The notes under the pieces were generated by a model, which was not told the DNA's origin, ran no database searches, and saw only the letters and a program-made list of their open reading frames with translations. A DNA stretch of 64,000 nucleotides from Rhodoferax lithotrophicus (GTDB lineage Bacteria > Pseudomonadota > Gammaproteobacteria > Burkholderiales > Burkholderiaceae_C): assembly GCF_019973615.1 (NCBI RefSeq), contig NZ_AP024238.1, positions 4,299,989-4,363,988 of the forward strand. Reading direction: 5' to 3'. A program made the position numbers and the translations under genes. Shown piece by piece: positions 25,032-33,795 of the stretch (positions are counted from its first letter, which is position 1; every line of letters starts with the position of its first letter).

Positions 25032-26197
25032 GGAAGATCTGCGTTGTCACCGGTACACGTGCCGAATATGGCCTGCTCTATTGGCTGATGAAAGAGATAC
25101 AAGCCGATGCAACTCTGGAACTGCAGCTGATTGTGACCGGAATGCACCTCTCGCCGGAATTCGGCCTGACCTACAAAGAGATTGAAAAAGAGTTTCCCAT
25201 CTCCAAGAAGATAGAGATGCTGTTGTCCTCGGATACGCCGGTAGGAATCTCCAAATCGATGGGTTTGGCGCAGATCTCGTTTGCCGAAGCCTATGCCGAA
25301 CTGTCACCGGACATCGTTGTTGTATTGGGCGACCGGTTCGAGATATTCAGCGCTGCGGCGGCTGCGATGATCGCACGTATCCCGATCGCACATATTCATG
25401 GCGGTGAAACGACCGAGGGTGCTTTCGATGAAGCCATCCGGCATTCGCTTACCAAGATGAGCCATTTGCACTTTGTTGCAGCGGCGGAATACCGCCGACG
25501 TGTCATCCAGCTTGGAGAGCGCGCCGAGTTTGTATTCAATTTTGGAGCGCCTGGGCTGGACAGCATTTACAACTTGCAACTGTTGTCGAAGGAACAGTTG
25601 GAGGAGGCCATCGGCTTCAAGCTAGGCAAGAAAAACCTGCTGGTGACATTTCACCCGGTCACGTTGGAGCAGAACACAGCGCAAGAGCAGTTCCGCCAAC
25701 TCCTGCAGGCGCTCGATGAGTTGGAGGATACGCGCATCATATTTACCAAGGCCAATGCGGATACCGACGGAAGGGCCATCAATTCCATGATTGACGAATA
25801 CGTGTCCGCCAAGCAGAACAAGGCCATCGCATTTACCTCACTGGGACAGTTGCGGTATCTGTCGGCGCTTCAATTCGTTGATGCTGTGGTTGGAAACAGT
25901 TCAAGCGGGCTCATCGAGGCGCCTTCGTTCGAGATAGCCACCGTCAATATCGGCGACCGCCAGAGAGGACGGATCAAAGCATCCAGCGTCATCGACTGTC
26001 TGCCGGACAAGGCGGAAATATCAAGTGCCATCCGGCAGGTCTACACTGCGGAAACCCAATCAGCCCTTCGCAATGTTGTGAATCCACATGGTGACGGTTG
26101 CGCATCAAAGAGCATCGTAAATATATTGCGCTCCGCTCCTTTGCCGGAGTTGCTAAAGAAACAATTTAACGACTTATCTGGACAATTCACGGCATGA
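25028..26197 (+). CDS. legG: Hydrolysing nucleotide-sugar 2-epimerase of the legionaminic pathway (NeuC family)
   Basis: A 389-residue WecB/NeuC-family epimerase that releases the nucleotide and inverts C2 to give the ManNAc-configured sugar used by LegI. VVTGTRAEYGLLYWLM starts the fold, VLGDRFEIFSAAAAAMIARI and HIHGGETTEGAFDEAIRHS are NeuC signatures, and VVGNSSSGLIEAP is the nucleotide-binding segment. Four-base overlaps with both neighbours (ATGA) show tight coupling. Confidence 0.9.
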   Translation: MRKICVVTGTRAEYGLLYWLMKEIQADATLELQLIVTGMHLSPEFGLTYKEIEKEFPISKKIEMLLSSDTPVGISKSMGLAQISFAEAYAELSPDIVVVLGDRFEIFSAAAAAMIARIPIAHIHGGETTEGAFDEAIRHSLTKMSHLHFVAAAEYRRRVIQLGERAEFVFNFGAPGLDSIYNLQLLSKEQLEEAIGFKLGKKNLLVTFHPVTLEQNTAQEQFRQLLQALDELEDTRIIFTKANADTDGRAINSMIDEYVSAKQNKAIAFTSLGQLRYLSALQFVDAVVGNSSSGLIEAPSFEIATVNIGDRQRGRIKASSVIDCLPDKAEISSAIRQVYTAETQSALRNVVNPHGDGCASKSIVNILRSAPLPELLKKQFNDLSGQFTA

Positions 26198-27249
26198 ATA
26201 CTTCCAAGAAAATCTTGCTTGCAACAGATGCCACCATCCGCCAAGCGTTAGCGATCATTGACAGCGGATCTATGAAGATCGCCCTTGTTGCCGATGAAAA
26301 TGAAAAGCTGTTAGGCACACTCTCTGATGGCGATATACGCCGGGCGATCCTGGGCGGTCATAGTCTCGACGATACGATAGATGATATTTATTACCGCACT
26401 CCAACTACGTGTGGAATCAATGATTCGAAGGAAAAAATACTGCAACTGGCGGTTGCTCACAAGCTCTATCAGATCCCTGTCATAGACATCGAAGGACGCA
26501 TTGTCGGCATCGCCGAAGTTGACGAACTACTGCGACCTGCACATCGAACGAACAAGGTTGTCATCATGGCGGGCGGACTGGGCTCACGCCTCAGCCCACT
26601 GACGGATACCACGCCCAAGCCAATGTTGAATGTGGGAAACAAACCCATCCTGGAAACGATCATTGAGAATTTCGCCAAATATGGCTATTCCGAGATCATT
26701 TTGAGTGTTGGTTACAAGTCGCATGTGATCGAAGATTATTTCGGCAATGGCAAATCTTTCGGTGTGAACATCGAATATGTTCATGAAGCAAAGCGAATGG
26801 GCACAGCGGGGGCGTTAAGTTTGGTGCGCGACCATTTGGATGAATCGTTCTTCGTGATGAACGGCGATCTACTGACCAACATCAATTTTGAGCATTTGCA
26901 TGACTATCACGTTGCGCATGATGCGGCGGCGACGATGGCTGTGCGGGAATACGATTTTCAGGTGCCATATGGGGTAGTGAATGTGCACGATGGACGTATC
27001 TCGTCGATTGAGGAGAAGCCGGTTCACAAATTCTTTGTGAGTGCGGGGATATACATGCTCACTCCGCATGTGCTGGCACAAGTACCGCAAGATGAATTCT
27101 TCGACATGCCTACGCTGTTCGAGAAACTGATCGCGGAAAAGAAGACGACAGTTTCTTTTCCAATCAGAGAATACTGGCTAGACATCGGCAGGCTCAGTGA
27201 TTTCGAGCGGGCCAACAATGAATACAGTGGTGTCTTTTCCAATGAATGA
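26194..27249 (+). CDS. ptmE: CBS-domain sugar-1-phosphate nucleotidyltransferase (PtmE-like guanylyltransferase)
   Basis: A 351-residue protein with two CBS motifs in about residues 5-115 and a nucleotidyltransferase domain from about 122 (VVIMAGGLGSRLSPLTDTTPKPML). This architecture is that of Campylobacter PtmE, which makes GDP-glucosamine for the legionaminic pathway. It would feed LegB through a GDP-linked intermediate. The CBS pair may sense adenine nucleotides. Guanylyl specificity is inferred from the family and from the operon order. Confidence 0.8.
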   Translation: MNTSKKILLATDATIRQALAIIDSGSMKIALVADENEKLLGTLSDGDIRRAILGGHSLDDTIDDIYYRTPTTCGINDSKEKILQLAVAHKLYQIPVIDIEGRIVGIAEVDELLRPAHRTNKVVIMAGGLGSRLSPLTDTTPKPMLNVGNKPILETIIENFAKYGYSEIILSVGYKSHVIEDYFGNGKSFGVNIEYVHEAKRMGTAGALSLVRDHLDESFFVMNGDLLTNINFEHLHDYHVAHDAAATMAVREYDFQVPYGVVNVHDGRISSIEEKPVHKFFVSAGIYMLTPHVLAQVPQDEFFDMPTLFEKLIAEKKTTVSFPIREYWLDIGRLSDFERANNEYSGVFSNE

Positions 27250-28429
27250 GACAAGTCCGCTGAAGTATCAAACATCAACAAAATACAAATTGGAGCCTTA
27301 CGCAATGAAAGTCGATTTGAAGAACGTCCGCTGGTGCTCAAGTTGCCTGACTATGTCTACCCGTCCTAGGATTGCCTTCGATGAGCGGGGCTGGTGCAAT
27401 GCCTGCGTGTGGGCGGAAAAGAAAAAAACTCTTGATTGGGGAACGCGACAGAAAGAATTGGAAACTCTGCTTGACAAGCATCGGCGAAATGATGGCAGGT
27501 TCGACTGCCTCGTGCCTGTCAGCGGCGGTAAAGACGGTTCATATGTCGCCTACAATCTGAAACACAAATACGGTATGCACCCGCTCGCCGTTACTGTCAC
27601 GCCAGCGTTGGCGCTGGAGTTGGGGGATCGCAACCTGCGCGCTTTCGTTGAAAGCGGTTACAACCACATCTCCATCAATCCAGCGCATGAGGCTATGCGT
27701 AAACTGAACAAAGTCGGCTTCATCGAAATGGGATTTCCATACTATGGCTGGTTGATCGCCATACATACGGCAGTTGCACGCGCTGCCATCGGATTTGATA
27801 TTGGACTGATCTTTTATGGCGAAGACGGTGAAGTCGAATACGGCGGCTCCACAGAAACATCAAAGAATCCTATCTACGATGTCCAGTATCAGAAGAAAGT
27901 GTACCTTGAAGGCGGCTACGAGAAGGTCTTGGCTGCTTCCGGCATTTCTGACGATGAACTGTTCTTCTTTCGTTTCCCCCAGGACAAAGTGCTTGGTGCG
28001 CATCCAATCGATCTGACCCACTGGTCTTATTTTGAGAACTGGGATCCCTATCGGAATTATCTGGTGGCCAAAGAATATTGCGGCCTGATGGAGGCGGAAG
28101 ATTCGAATGCGGGCACGTTCACCAATTTCTCGCAGAATGACCAAGCGCTTTATGCACTGCACACCTATTTGATGTATCTGAAATTCGGTTTTGGTCGCGC
28201 GAACCAGGACGCATGTATTGAAATACGCAGGGGAGCAATGGATCGCTCCCAAGCTGTCAATCTGGTACGCCTCTACGACGGGCATTATCCGGAAGAGTTC
28301 ATGCAGCTGTATCTGGACTATTACCAGATGACACAAGCCGAATTCGATGAAGTGATCGACAGGTATGCTAATCTGGACTTATTCAGTAAAGTGGACGGTC
28401 GCTGGAGACCCAAGTTCACGGTTGCATAA
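27242..28429 (+). CDS. N-acetyl sugar amidotransferase (WbpG/PseA/PtmG type)
   Basis: A protein of about 395 residues in the PP-loop ATPase family. Two CxxC pairs (CSSC, CNAC) look like a zinc knuckle, followed by the PP-loop SGGKDGS. With dedicated HisH and HisF it converts an acetamido group to acetamidino, as in Pseudomonas, Legionella and Campylobacter nonulosonates. Either the ATG at 27242, which overlaps ptmE, or that at 27305, preceded by GGAG, may be used; the conserved part starts after the latter. Confidence 0.85.
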   Translation: MNETSPLKYQTSTKYKLEPYAMKVDLKNVRWCSSCLTMSTRPRIAFDERGWCNACVWAEKKKTLDWGTRQKELETLLDKHRRNDGRFDCLVPVSGGKDGSYVAYNLKHKYGMHPLAVTVTPALALELGDRNLRAFVESGYNHISINPAHEAMRKLNKVGFIEMGFPYYGWLIAIHTAVARAAIGFDIGLIFYGEDGEVEYGGSTETSKNPIYDVQYQKKVYLEGGYEKVLAASGISDDELFFFRFPQDKVLGAHPIDLTHWSYFENWDPYRNYLVAKEYCGLMEAEDSNAGTFTNFSQNDQALYALHTYLMYLKFGFGRANQDACIEIRRGAMDRSQAVNLVRLYDGHYPEEFMQLYLDYYQMTQAEFDEVIDRYANLDLFSKVDGRWRPKFTVA

Positions 28430-29052
28430 TGAGATCTCGCATTACTGTGATTGACTATGGCATGGGCAACATATGGTCGGTGATCAATGCCCTGCGTTAT
28501 TTTGGATGCACTCCTGTGGTCAGCAGCGACCCCAGAGAGATAGCATGCGCGGAATCTCTATTGCTGCCCGGGGTCGGTTCATTCAGGAAGGCGATGCTGT
28601 CCTTGCGAGAATCCTCCATCGATCAAGCGATACTGGAAGCGGTTCAGGGAAAGGGTAGAAAAATACTGGGGATATGCCTCGGCATGCAGCTGATGGGTAG
28701 CCGCGGATCAGAGGACGGGGATATGGCTGGCCTCGGCCTGATTCAGAGTTCGGTGGACATGTTTACCGGAGAAGAGATTGGTTCCAACAAGATTCCGCAC
28801 ATTGGTTTCGATTTGGTGCACAGCAAGCCGGGTTCGATCCTTTTCCGGAATCTGCCAGAAGCCGCAGATTTCTATTTCGTCCACTCTTACCGCATGTTGC
28901 CGCACGGTTTGAGTGGAAAAGCGGCGACATGTGTATATGGAACGGAATTTCTGGCTGCTTACGAACAACAGAACATCTTCGCTACCCAATTCCATCCCGA
29001 AAAAAGCCAAACCAATGGCCTGATGCTCTTGAAGAACTTTCTGGCCCAATAG
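28429..29052 (+). CDS. hisH: HisH-like glutamine amidotransferase subunit for sugar amidination
   Basis: A 207-residue class I glutaminase. IDYGMGNIWSVINAL opens the fold, Cys83 in GICLGMQLMG is the nucleophile, and HPEKSQ supplies the histidine-glutamate pair. Its position between the WbpG-like amidotransferase and HisF, with no other his genes nearby, argues that it delivers ammonia for acetamidino-sugar synthesis rather than for histidine. It overlaps the amidotransferase by one base (TAATG). Confidence 0.88.
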   Translation: MRSRITVIDYGMGNIWSVINALRYFGCTPVVSSDPREIACAESLLLPGVGSFRKAMLSLRESSIDQAILEAVQGKGRKILGICLGMQLMGSRGSEDGDMAGLGLIQSSVDMFTGEEIGSNKIPHIGFDLVHSKPGSILFRNLPEAADFYFVHSYRMLPHGLSGKAATCVYGTEFLAAYEQQNIFATQFHPEKSQTNGLMLLKNFLAQ

Positions 29053-29057
29053 TTACC

Positions 29058-29888
29058 ATGCTAAAGAAGCGCCTGATATTCACACTGTTGTATAACCAAG
29101 GGCAGTTCATGTTGAGCCGCAACTTTCGATTGCAGAAAGTCGGCAATCTCAAATGGTTGCAGACCAATTACAACTTCTCTCACATCTCGTTCTCGATCGA
29201 CGAGCTGGTCGTGCTGGATGTCGCGCGTAATGAACGGAATACCGAAGCGTTTTGTGAAGCGCTGGAGGCGTTGACCGAAGGATGTTTCGTGCCCATCGCC
29301 GCCGGTGGTGGGGTTCGTACTATCGAGCATGCACGCACCCTGCTTCGTTCTGGTGCCGACAAGGTCGTCGTCAATACCGCGCTCTATCAGAACGATGGCT
29401 TCATTAGCGAATTGGCCAGTGAGTTCGGCCGCCAATGCGTGGTCGCTTCCATGGATATCAAACGGTCAGCGGATGGAAGCTACCAAGTCATGGCTGAGTG
29501 CGGCAGCAAATGCCTGGAGGGCACAGCGACGCATTGGATCGAACAGGTTACCAATGATGCGGTTGGCGAGGTCTATCTTAACTCCATAGACCGTGACGGC
29601 ACTGGGCAAGGTTATGACATGAAGCTGCTCGACCTGCTGCCGCCGGAAATGCCCAAGCCCGTCATTCTTGCTGGTGGTGTTGGCAATTCAACGCACCTTG
29701 CTGCAGGACTGGCGGATCCTCGTGTTGATGCCGTGGCAACTGCGCACCTGTTCAACTTTGTGGGCGACGGTTTGAAGCAGGCGCGCCGCTCGCTTATCGC
29801 GGGCGGCATTGAGTTGCCGGTCTGGGACACACAACTGCTGGAAAGTCTTCCTGGTCAGCAAAAACAGGATGGAGATTGCGTTGATTGA
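29058..29888 (+). CDS. hisF: HisF-like synthase subunit for sugar amidination
   Basis: A 276-residue TIM-barrel protein starting MLKKRLIFTLLYNQGQF. The barrel motifs are AAGGGVRTIEHARTLLRSGADKVVVNTA, YLNSIDRDGTGQGYDMKLL and VILAGGVGNSTHLAAGL. In polysaccharide loci HisF2 proteins partner HisH2 and WbpG. The start at 29058 matches the family and lies five bases after hisH, although the frame is open further upstream. Confidence 0.88.
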   Translation: MLKKRLIFTLLYNQGQFMLSRNFRLQKVGNLKWLQTNYNFSHISFSIDELVVLDVARNERNTEAFCEALEALTEGCFVPIAAGGGVRTIEHARTLLRSGADKVVVNTALYQNDGFISELASEFGRQCVVASMDIKRSADGSYQVMAECGSKCLEGTATHWIEQVTNDAVGEVYLNSIDRDGTGQGYDMKLLDLLPPEMPKPVILAGGVGNSTHLAAGLADPRVDAVATAHLFNFVGDGLKQARRSLIAGGIELPVWDTQLLESLPGQQKQDGDCVD

Positions 29889-30915
29889 GCGGATACTTAT
29901 CGTTGGCCTGGGAAGCATCGGTACACGCCATTTGCGATTAGCCAGAGAACTCTTTCCACATGCAGACATCAGGGTTCTTCGTCACCAGCAAAGCTGCCTG
30001 ATTCCGGAATATTCGAACGGATGCTTCTCCGAAATCGGACAAGCTGTCGGCTTCGCACCCCATATTACGGTCATTGCAAACCCCGCGCCATTCCACGTCG
30101 CATTGGCACAACGACTCGCAGAGGTGGGCTCCCACCTGTTGGTGGAGAAACCGATAGCTGCCAGCACGGAGGGTGTTGCCCATTTGCTGGAATCGGTGCA
30201 GAGACAGGGAACGGTTCTTCTGACCGGATACAACCTCAGATTTCTCCCATCATTGCAGAGATTTCGAGACCTGGTGGAGGTAAAGGAAATCGGGAAGGTG
30301 CTGTCAGTGCGCTGTGAGATCGGACAATATCTTCCATCTTGGAGGCCGGATAGCGACTACCGGCAAAATGTATCAGCTCGGCGCGAACTCGGTGGCGGCG
30401 CATTGCTAGAGTTGAGCCACGAGATCGACTATCTCCGGTGGATATTTGGAGAAGTTAATTGCGTAACAGCCTCGGTCAGTCGGCAAAGCTGCCTAGAGAT
30501 CGATGTCGAAGACACCGCCCATTTGATCTTGGGCTTTGCGGTAAAAGAAGATGGCCGCCGTCTGATCGGTACATTGAATATGGATTTCATCCGCCATGAC
30601 ACCACACGCCTTTGTACGGCGATCGGCGAGAAAGGTAGTCTACGCTGGAATGGGCTGACAGGAGTTGTCGAAAAATTCGAGGCTGGCGCGAAAGAATGGC
30701 GAGAGCTCTTCCGCCATCAGCATCAGCGCGATGACAGCTATCTCGCCGAATGGCGGCAATTCCTGTCGTGCATCGAAGAAAAGAAGGAACCGTTGATAAG
30801 TGGAGAAGATGGCTTGAAAGTATTGAGGATCATAGAGGCTGCGCGTTTGGCCTCCAGAACGGGAAGCCAAGTGCAAATCGCAGGAAATTCCACAAACACA
30901 AAGGTGAGCCCATGA
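29869..30915 (+). CDS. Gfo/Idh/MocA family oxidoreductase (ptmF position)
   Basis: A 348-residue NAD(P)-dependent oxidoreductase. ILIVGLGSIGTRHLRLARE is the Rossmann site, and VEKPIAASTEGV carries the EKP motif of the family. GGGALLELSHEIDYLRWIFGE follows in the catalytic domain. It sits between the ptmE-like and legF genes, where Campylobacter has ptmF, and may help make the amino-sugar precursor. That role is inferred from order only. The ATG at 29869 overlaps hisF by 20 bases. Confidence 0.7.
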   Translation: MEIALIERILIVGLGSIGTRHLRLARELFPHADIRVLRHQQSCLIPEYSNGCFSEIGQAVGFAPHITVIANPAPFHVALAQRLAEVGSHLLVEKPIAASTEGVAHLLESVQRQGTVLLTGYNLRFLPSLQRFRDLVEVKEIGKVLSVRCEIGQYLPSWRPDSDYRQNVSARRELGGGALLELSHEIDYLRWIFGEVNCVTASVSRQSCLEIDVEDTAHLILGFAVKEDGRRLIGTLNMDFIRHDTTRLCTAIGEKGSLRWNGLTGVVEKFEAGAKEWRELFRHQHQRDDSYLAEWRQFLSCIEEKKEPLISGEDGLKVLRIIEAARLASRTGSQVQIAGNSTNTKVSP

Positions 30916-31616
30916 AGGCAATCGCATTCATATTCGCCCGTGGCGGCTCGAAGGGGCTGCCAGGCAAGAACATTCGGCCGCTTGCAGGGAAGCCGCTGAT
31001 CGCATGGTCGATTGAACAAGCACTTGCAGTGAAACGGATTGAACGCGTGATCGTATCCACGGATTCAGAGGAGATTGCGCAAGTCGCGCGGGAATTCGGA
31101 GCCGAAGTTCCATTTATCCGCCCTGCAGAATTGGCTCAAGACAATAGTCCGGAGTGGCTGGCTTGGAGACATGCAATCAACTATCTGCAAGAGAAGAATG
31201 GTGTCCTGCCCACAGCGATGGTCTCGGTGCCGGCGACAGCACCGCTCAGATTGCCTATCGATATTGAAAATTGTCTGGATGCATACGAAAAGGGTGATGC
31301 AGACATCGTTATCACAGTTTCGGAGGCCAATCGCAGCCCCTACTTCAATATGGTGAAAACAAATGAGGACGGCACGGTTAGTTTGGTCATTCCTCCCCAA
31401 ACGGCAATAACACGCCGTCAGGATGTGCCCGTCGTTTACGACATGGCCACTGTCGCATATGTTGCCCGGCCAGAATTTGTTTTAACACATCATGCCGTAT
31501 TTGAAGGGCGCGTAAAGGCAGTGATAGTGCCGAAAGATAGGGCGGTTGATATTGATACGCTACTGGATTTTCAGATGGCTGAATGTTTATTAAGCTTCAA
31601 AGGAACATCGTGTTAG
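30912..31616 (+). CDS. legF: CMP-legionaminic acid synthetase (NeuA family)
   Basis: A 234-residue cytidylyltransferase that activates legionaminate with CTP. AFIFARGGSKGLPGKNIRPL is the family P-loop-like motif, and DSEEIAQVAREFGAEVPFIRPAELAQD is typical of NeuA/LegF. The ATG at 30912 overlaps the preceding stop codon as ATGA; the long upstream open frame lies within the oxidoreductase gene and is not homologous. It completes the CMP-Leg pathway. Confidence 0.88.
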   Translation: MKAIAFIFARGGSKGLPGKNIRPLAGKPLIAWSIEQALAVKRIERVIVSTDSEEIAQVAREFGAEVPFIRPAELAQDNSPEWLAWRHAINYLQEKNGVLPTAMVSVPATAPLRLPIDIENCLDAYEKGDADIVITVSEANRSPYFNMVKTNEDGTVSLVIPPQTAITRRQDVPVVYDMATVAYVARPEFVLTHHAVFEGRVKAVIVPKDRAVDIDTLLDFQMAECLLSFKGTSC

Positions 31617-32173
31617 GCGTTTCTGAAATCTGGAACCGAATTAGATTCTGGCGAAATGCAGATCGAATTGGACCAGATATTTTATTCACACATTGGCGCT
31701 TATATTTCAGAAGCACCATGAGAAAGCTGTGCGTGCAAAAGTTTAAATATTTTGGCGAAGGGTCAGAATTTAGACCTGGCTCATACGCTGAGGCATGCTC
31801 AAAGATTGAAATCGGGAATAACGTTGTTATTCGTCCTGGAACTTTTCTGTTTGCAGACCCAACTGAAGGAGGCGGTGGTATTCTCATTGAAGAGAAGGTA
31901 TTAATTGGTTCAGGTGTTCATTTTTATACCAATAATCATGCATTCTCAGATGTGACTAAACCAATATTTGATCAAGACTATCCAGAGCCAAAATTGGCAA
32001 ACTCAATTATTCTCAGGTGTGGATGTTGGATAGGTGCCTGTGCAATCATTCTTCCAGGTGTTGAAATCGGGGAGAACGCGGTCGTGGGCGCTGGTAGTGT
32101 TGTGACAAAATCAGTTCCCGCTCGCACTGTTGTTGCGGGAAACCCTGCCAAGTTTATTAGGCATGTTTCATGA
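31610..32173 (+). CDS. Left-handed beta-helix acyltransferase (AT-rich gene)
   Basis: An O- or N-acetyltransferase of about 187 residues with hexapeptide repeats (KIEIGNNVVIRPGTFLF, ILPGVEIGENAVVGAGSVVTKSV) and the HAFSDVTKPI-type active-site region with the conserved histidine (TNNHAF). The GTG at 31610 has AAGGA five bases upstream; an ATG at 31583 deeper inside legF is the alternative. It is clearly richer in A and T than its neighbours, which suggests separate acquisition. Confidence 0.78.
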   Translation: MLGVSEIWNRIRFWRNADRIGPDILFTHWRLYFRSTMRKLCVQKFKYFGEGSEFRPGSYAEACSKIEIGNNVVIRPGTFLFADPTEGGGGILIEEKVLIGSGVHFYTNNHAFSDVTKPIFDQDYPEPKLANSIILRCGCWIGACAIILPGVEIGENAVVGAGSVVTKSVPARTVVAGNPAKFIRHVS

Positions 32174-32235
32174 ATTTTGAGCTTGATTTTTCGGATCGGA
32201 GCTTAAGTGCTATCTGAGTTGTTTAGTACTTGGCA

Positions 32236-33795
32236 ATGGAGTTCTATTTTTACGTGACAGCGATTAAATCAAGATTCCTCGTATCGGTTATTGCGAATGT
32301 ACTTCGTGCAGGGATCACTTTTGCTTGCGGAATACTGATTGCTCGAGGATTAAATCCGGTTGGATATGGCGAACTGACATTTTTACTTGGCAGCTTTGTG
32401 GCGATTCGCGCGCTAGTGGATATGGGGAGTTCCAGCGCTTTTTACACATTCATATCTAGACGCACGCGCGGAGATAGGTTTTACTTTTTCTATTTCTTGT
32501 GGCTGCTACTGCAATTCGCAATCACATTGGCGCTTGTATCGCTGCTCATTCCTTCGGGTTTATTTGAGAAAATCTGGTTGGGGCAGCTCCGTGAAACGGT
32601 CGCTTTGGCTTTTGTTGCCGTTTTTATGCAACAGCAAATGTGGCAAATGGTGGGGCAAATCGGTGAGTCGGCCCGGAAGACCATCAAGGTGCAACTGCTC
32701 AACATCGCCGTGGCAATAACTTATCTGGTGATAAGTTATTTGTTGTTCTGGCTCGGAGACATGAGTGTTCAGGGCATCCTATGGATAATGATTGGTCTCT
32801 ACGGTACTGCGGCGATATTAAGTTATCTCTTGCTGAGAGAGCGAAATGCCGAGCCTGTCGAGCCAGAAGGGACGTACCGACAGATGCTGGGTGAATACTG
32901 GGCATATTGCAAGCCGATGATATGGCTTGCCGTGGCCGGATTTTTTTATGCGTTTGCCGACAAATGGATGTTGCAAAAATTTGGTGGCGCAGCTCAGCAA
33001 GGCTATTTTCAGATCGCATCGCAATTCGCCCAGATCAGCCTCCTTGCTACGGTATCCATATTGAATATTTTTTGGAAAGAGATCGCTGAGGCGCGCGCAA
33101 GAGGTGAACACGGTCGCGTTGCCATTCTATACACAAAAATAAATCGCGGCTTGGTGATATTGAGTGCTGTTATAGCCGGGTTGCTGCTGCCTTGGGCAAA
33201 GCAGATTGTGGCAATCCTGCTAGGCCCGACCTACGTGAAGGCGTGGCCGATTCTGGCAATCATGTTCCTATATCCTATCCATCAGTCGATGGGGCAAATA
33301 GGCGGCACCATGTTTATGGCCGGGGGAGATACACGAAAATATGTGGTGTTGAGTATCGGTTTAATGTTGTTCACTCTGCCGGTATCGTACTTGGCTTTAG
33401 CTCCATCATCCGGAATGTTGATTCCCGGATTAGGTTTGGGGGCAATTGGCATGGCAGGCTACATGGTGCTGACAAGCATCGTAGCGGTCAATATACAGGC
33501 ATGGGTCTTGGCCCGTCACAATGCATGGCAATTCGACTGGCAATATCAAGCAGTCGGAATTCCGTTGATGATCGCTCTGGGGTATGCAATCAAGCTATTG
33601 GTGGGTTTGGTTTGGGAGCTCGATGGTGTGGGCTGGGTTGAGCTACTGATCCCGGTGGTGGTTGCCTGTGTTGTTTATGCAGGATCGGTAGTTCTGGTGG
33701 TCAAGTCGCTGCCTTGGTTGATCGGAATGAGCAAAGAGGAATTTAACAGGATGTTTTTACAATTGCGCAAGGAATTCAGGCATGTCGGCGCTTGA
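32236..33795 (+). CDS. wzx: Polysaccharide flippase (Wzx, MOP superfamily)
   Basis: A 519-residue inner-membrane protein with about 12-14 hydrophobic segments. The N-terminal RFLVSVIANVLRAGITFACG and IARGLNPVGYGELTFLLGSF are typical of Wzx/RfbX flippases that move undecaprenyl-linked repeat units to the periplasm. The ATG at 32236 is preferred to a TTG six bases upstream. It overlaps the next gene by 14 bases. No matching Wzy polymerase is seen in the window. Confidence 0.85.
   Translation: MEFYFYVTAIKSRFLVSVIANVLRAGITFACGILIARGLNPVGYGELTFLLGSFVAIRALVDMGSSSAFYTFISRRTRGDRFYFFYFLWLLLQFAITLALVSLLIPSGLFEKIWLGQLRETVALAFVAVFMQQQMWQMVGQIGESARKTIKVQLLNIAVAITYLVISYLLFWLGDMSVQGILWIMIGLYGTAAILSYLLLRERNAEPVEPEGTYRQMLGEYWAYCKPMIWLAVAGFFYAFADKWMLQKFGGAAQQGYFQIASQFAQISLLATVSILNIFWKEIAEARARGEHGRVAILYTKINRGLVILSAVIAGLLLPWAKQIVAILLGPTYVKAWPILAIMFLYPIHQSMGQIGGTMFMAGGDTRKYVVLSIGLMLFTLPVSYLALAPSSGMLIPGLGLGAIGMAGYMVLTSIVAVNIQAWVLARHNAWQFDWQYQAVGIPLMIALGYAIKLLVGLVWELDGVGWVELLIPVVVACVVYAGSVVLVVKSLPWLIGMSKEEFNRMFLQLRKEFRHVGA

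Noticed and set aside
28429..29888. hisH and hisF as part of histidine biosynthesis
   Set aside because: No other his gene is near, and the pair is translationally coupled to a WbpG/PseA-type amidotransferase, which is the known context for sugar amidination.
24033..31616. Sialic acid (Neu5Ac) or pseudaminic acid pathway
   Set aside because: Neu5Ac synthesis does not need a 4,6-dehydratase, aminotransferase and NeuD-type acetyltransferase. Pseudaminic synthesis would need a PseG hydrolase in place of a NeuC-type epimerase. The full set fits legionaminic acid best.
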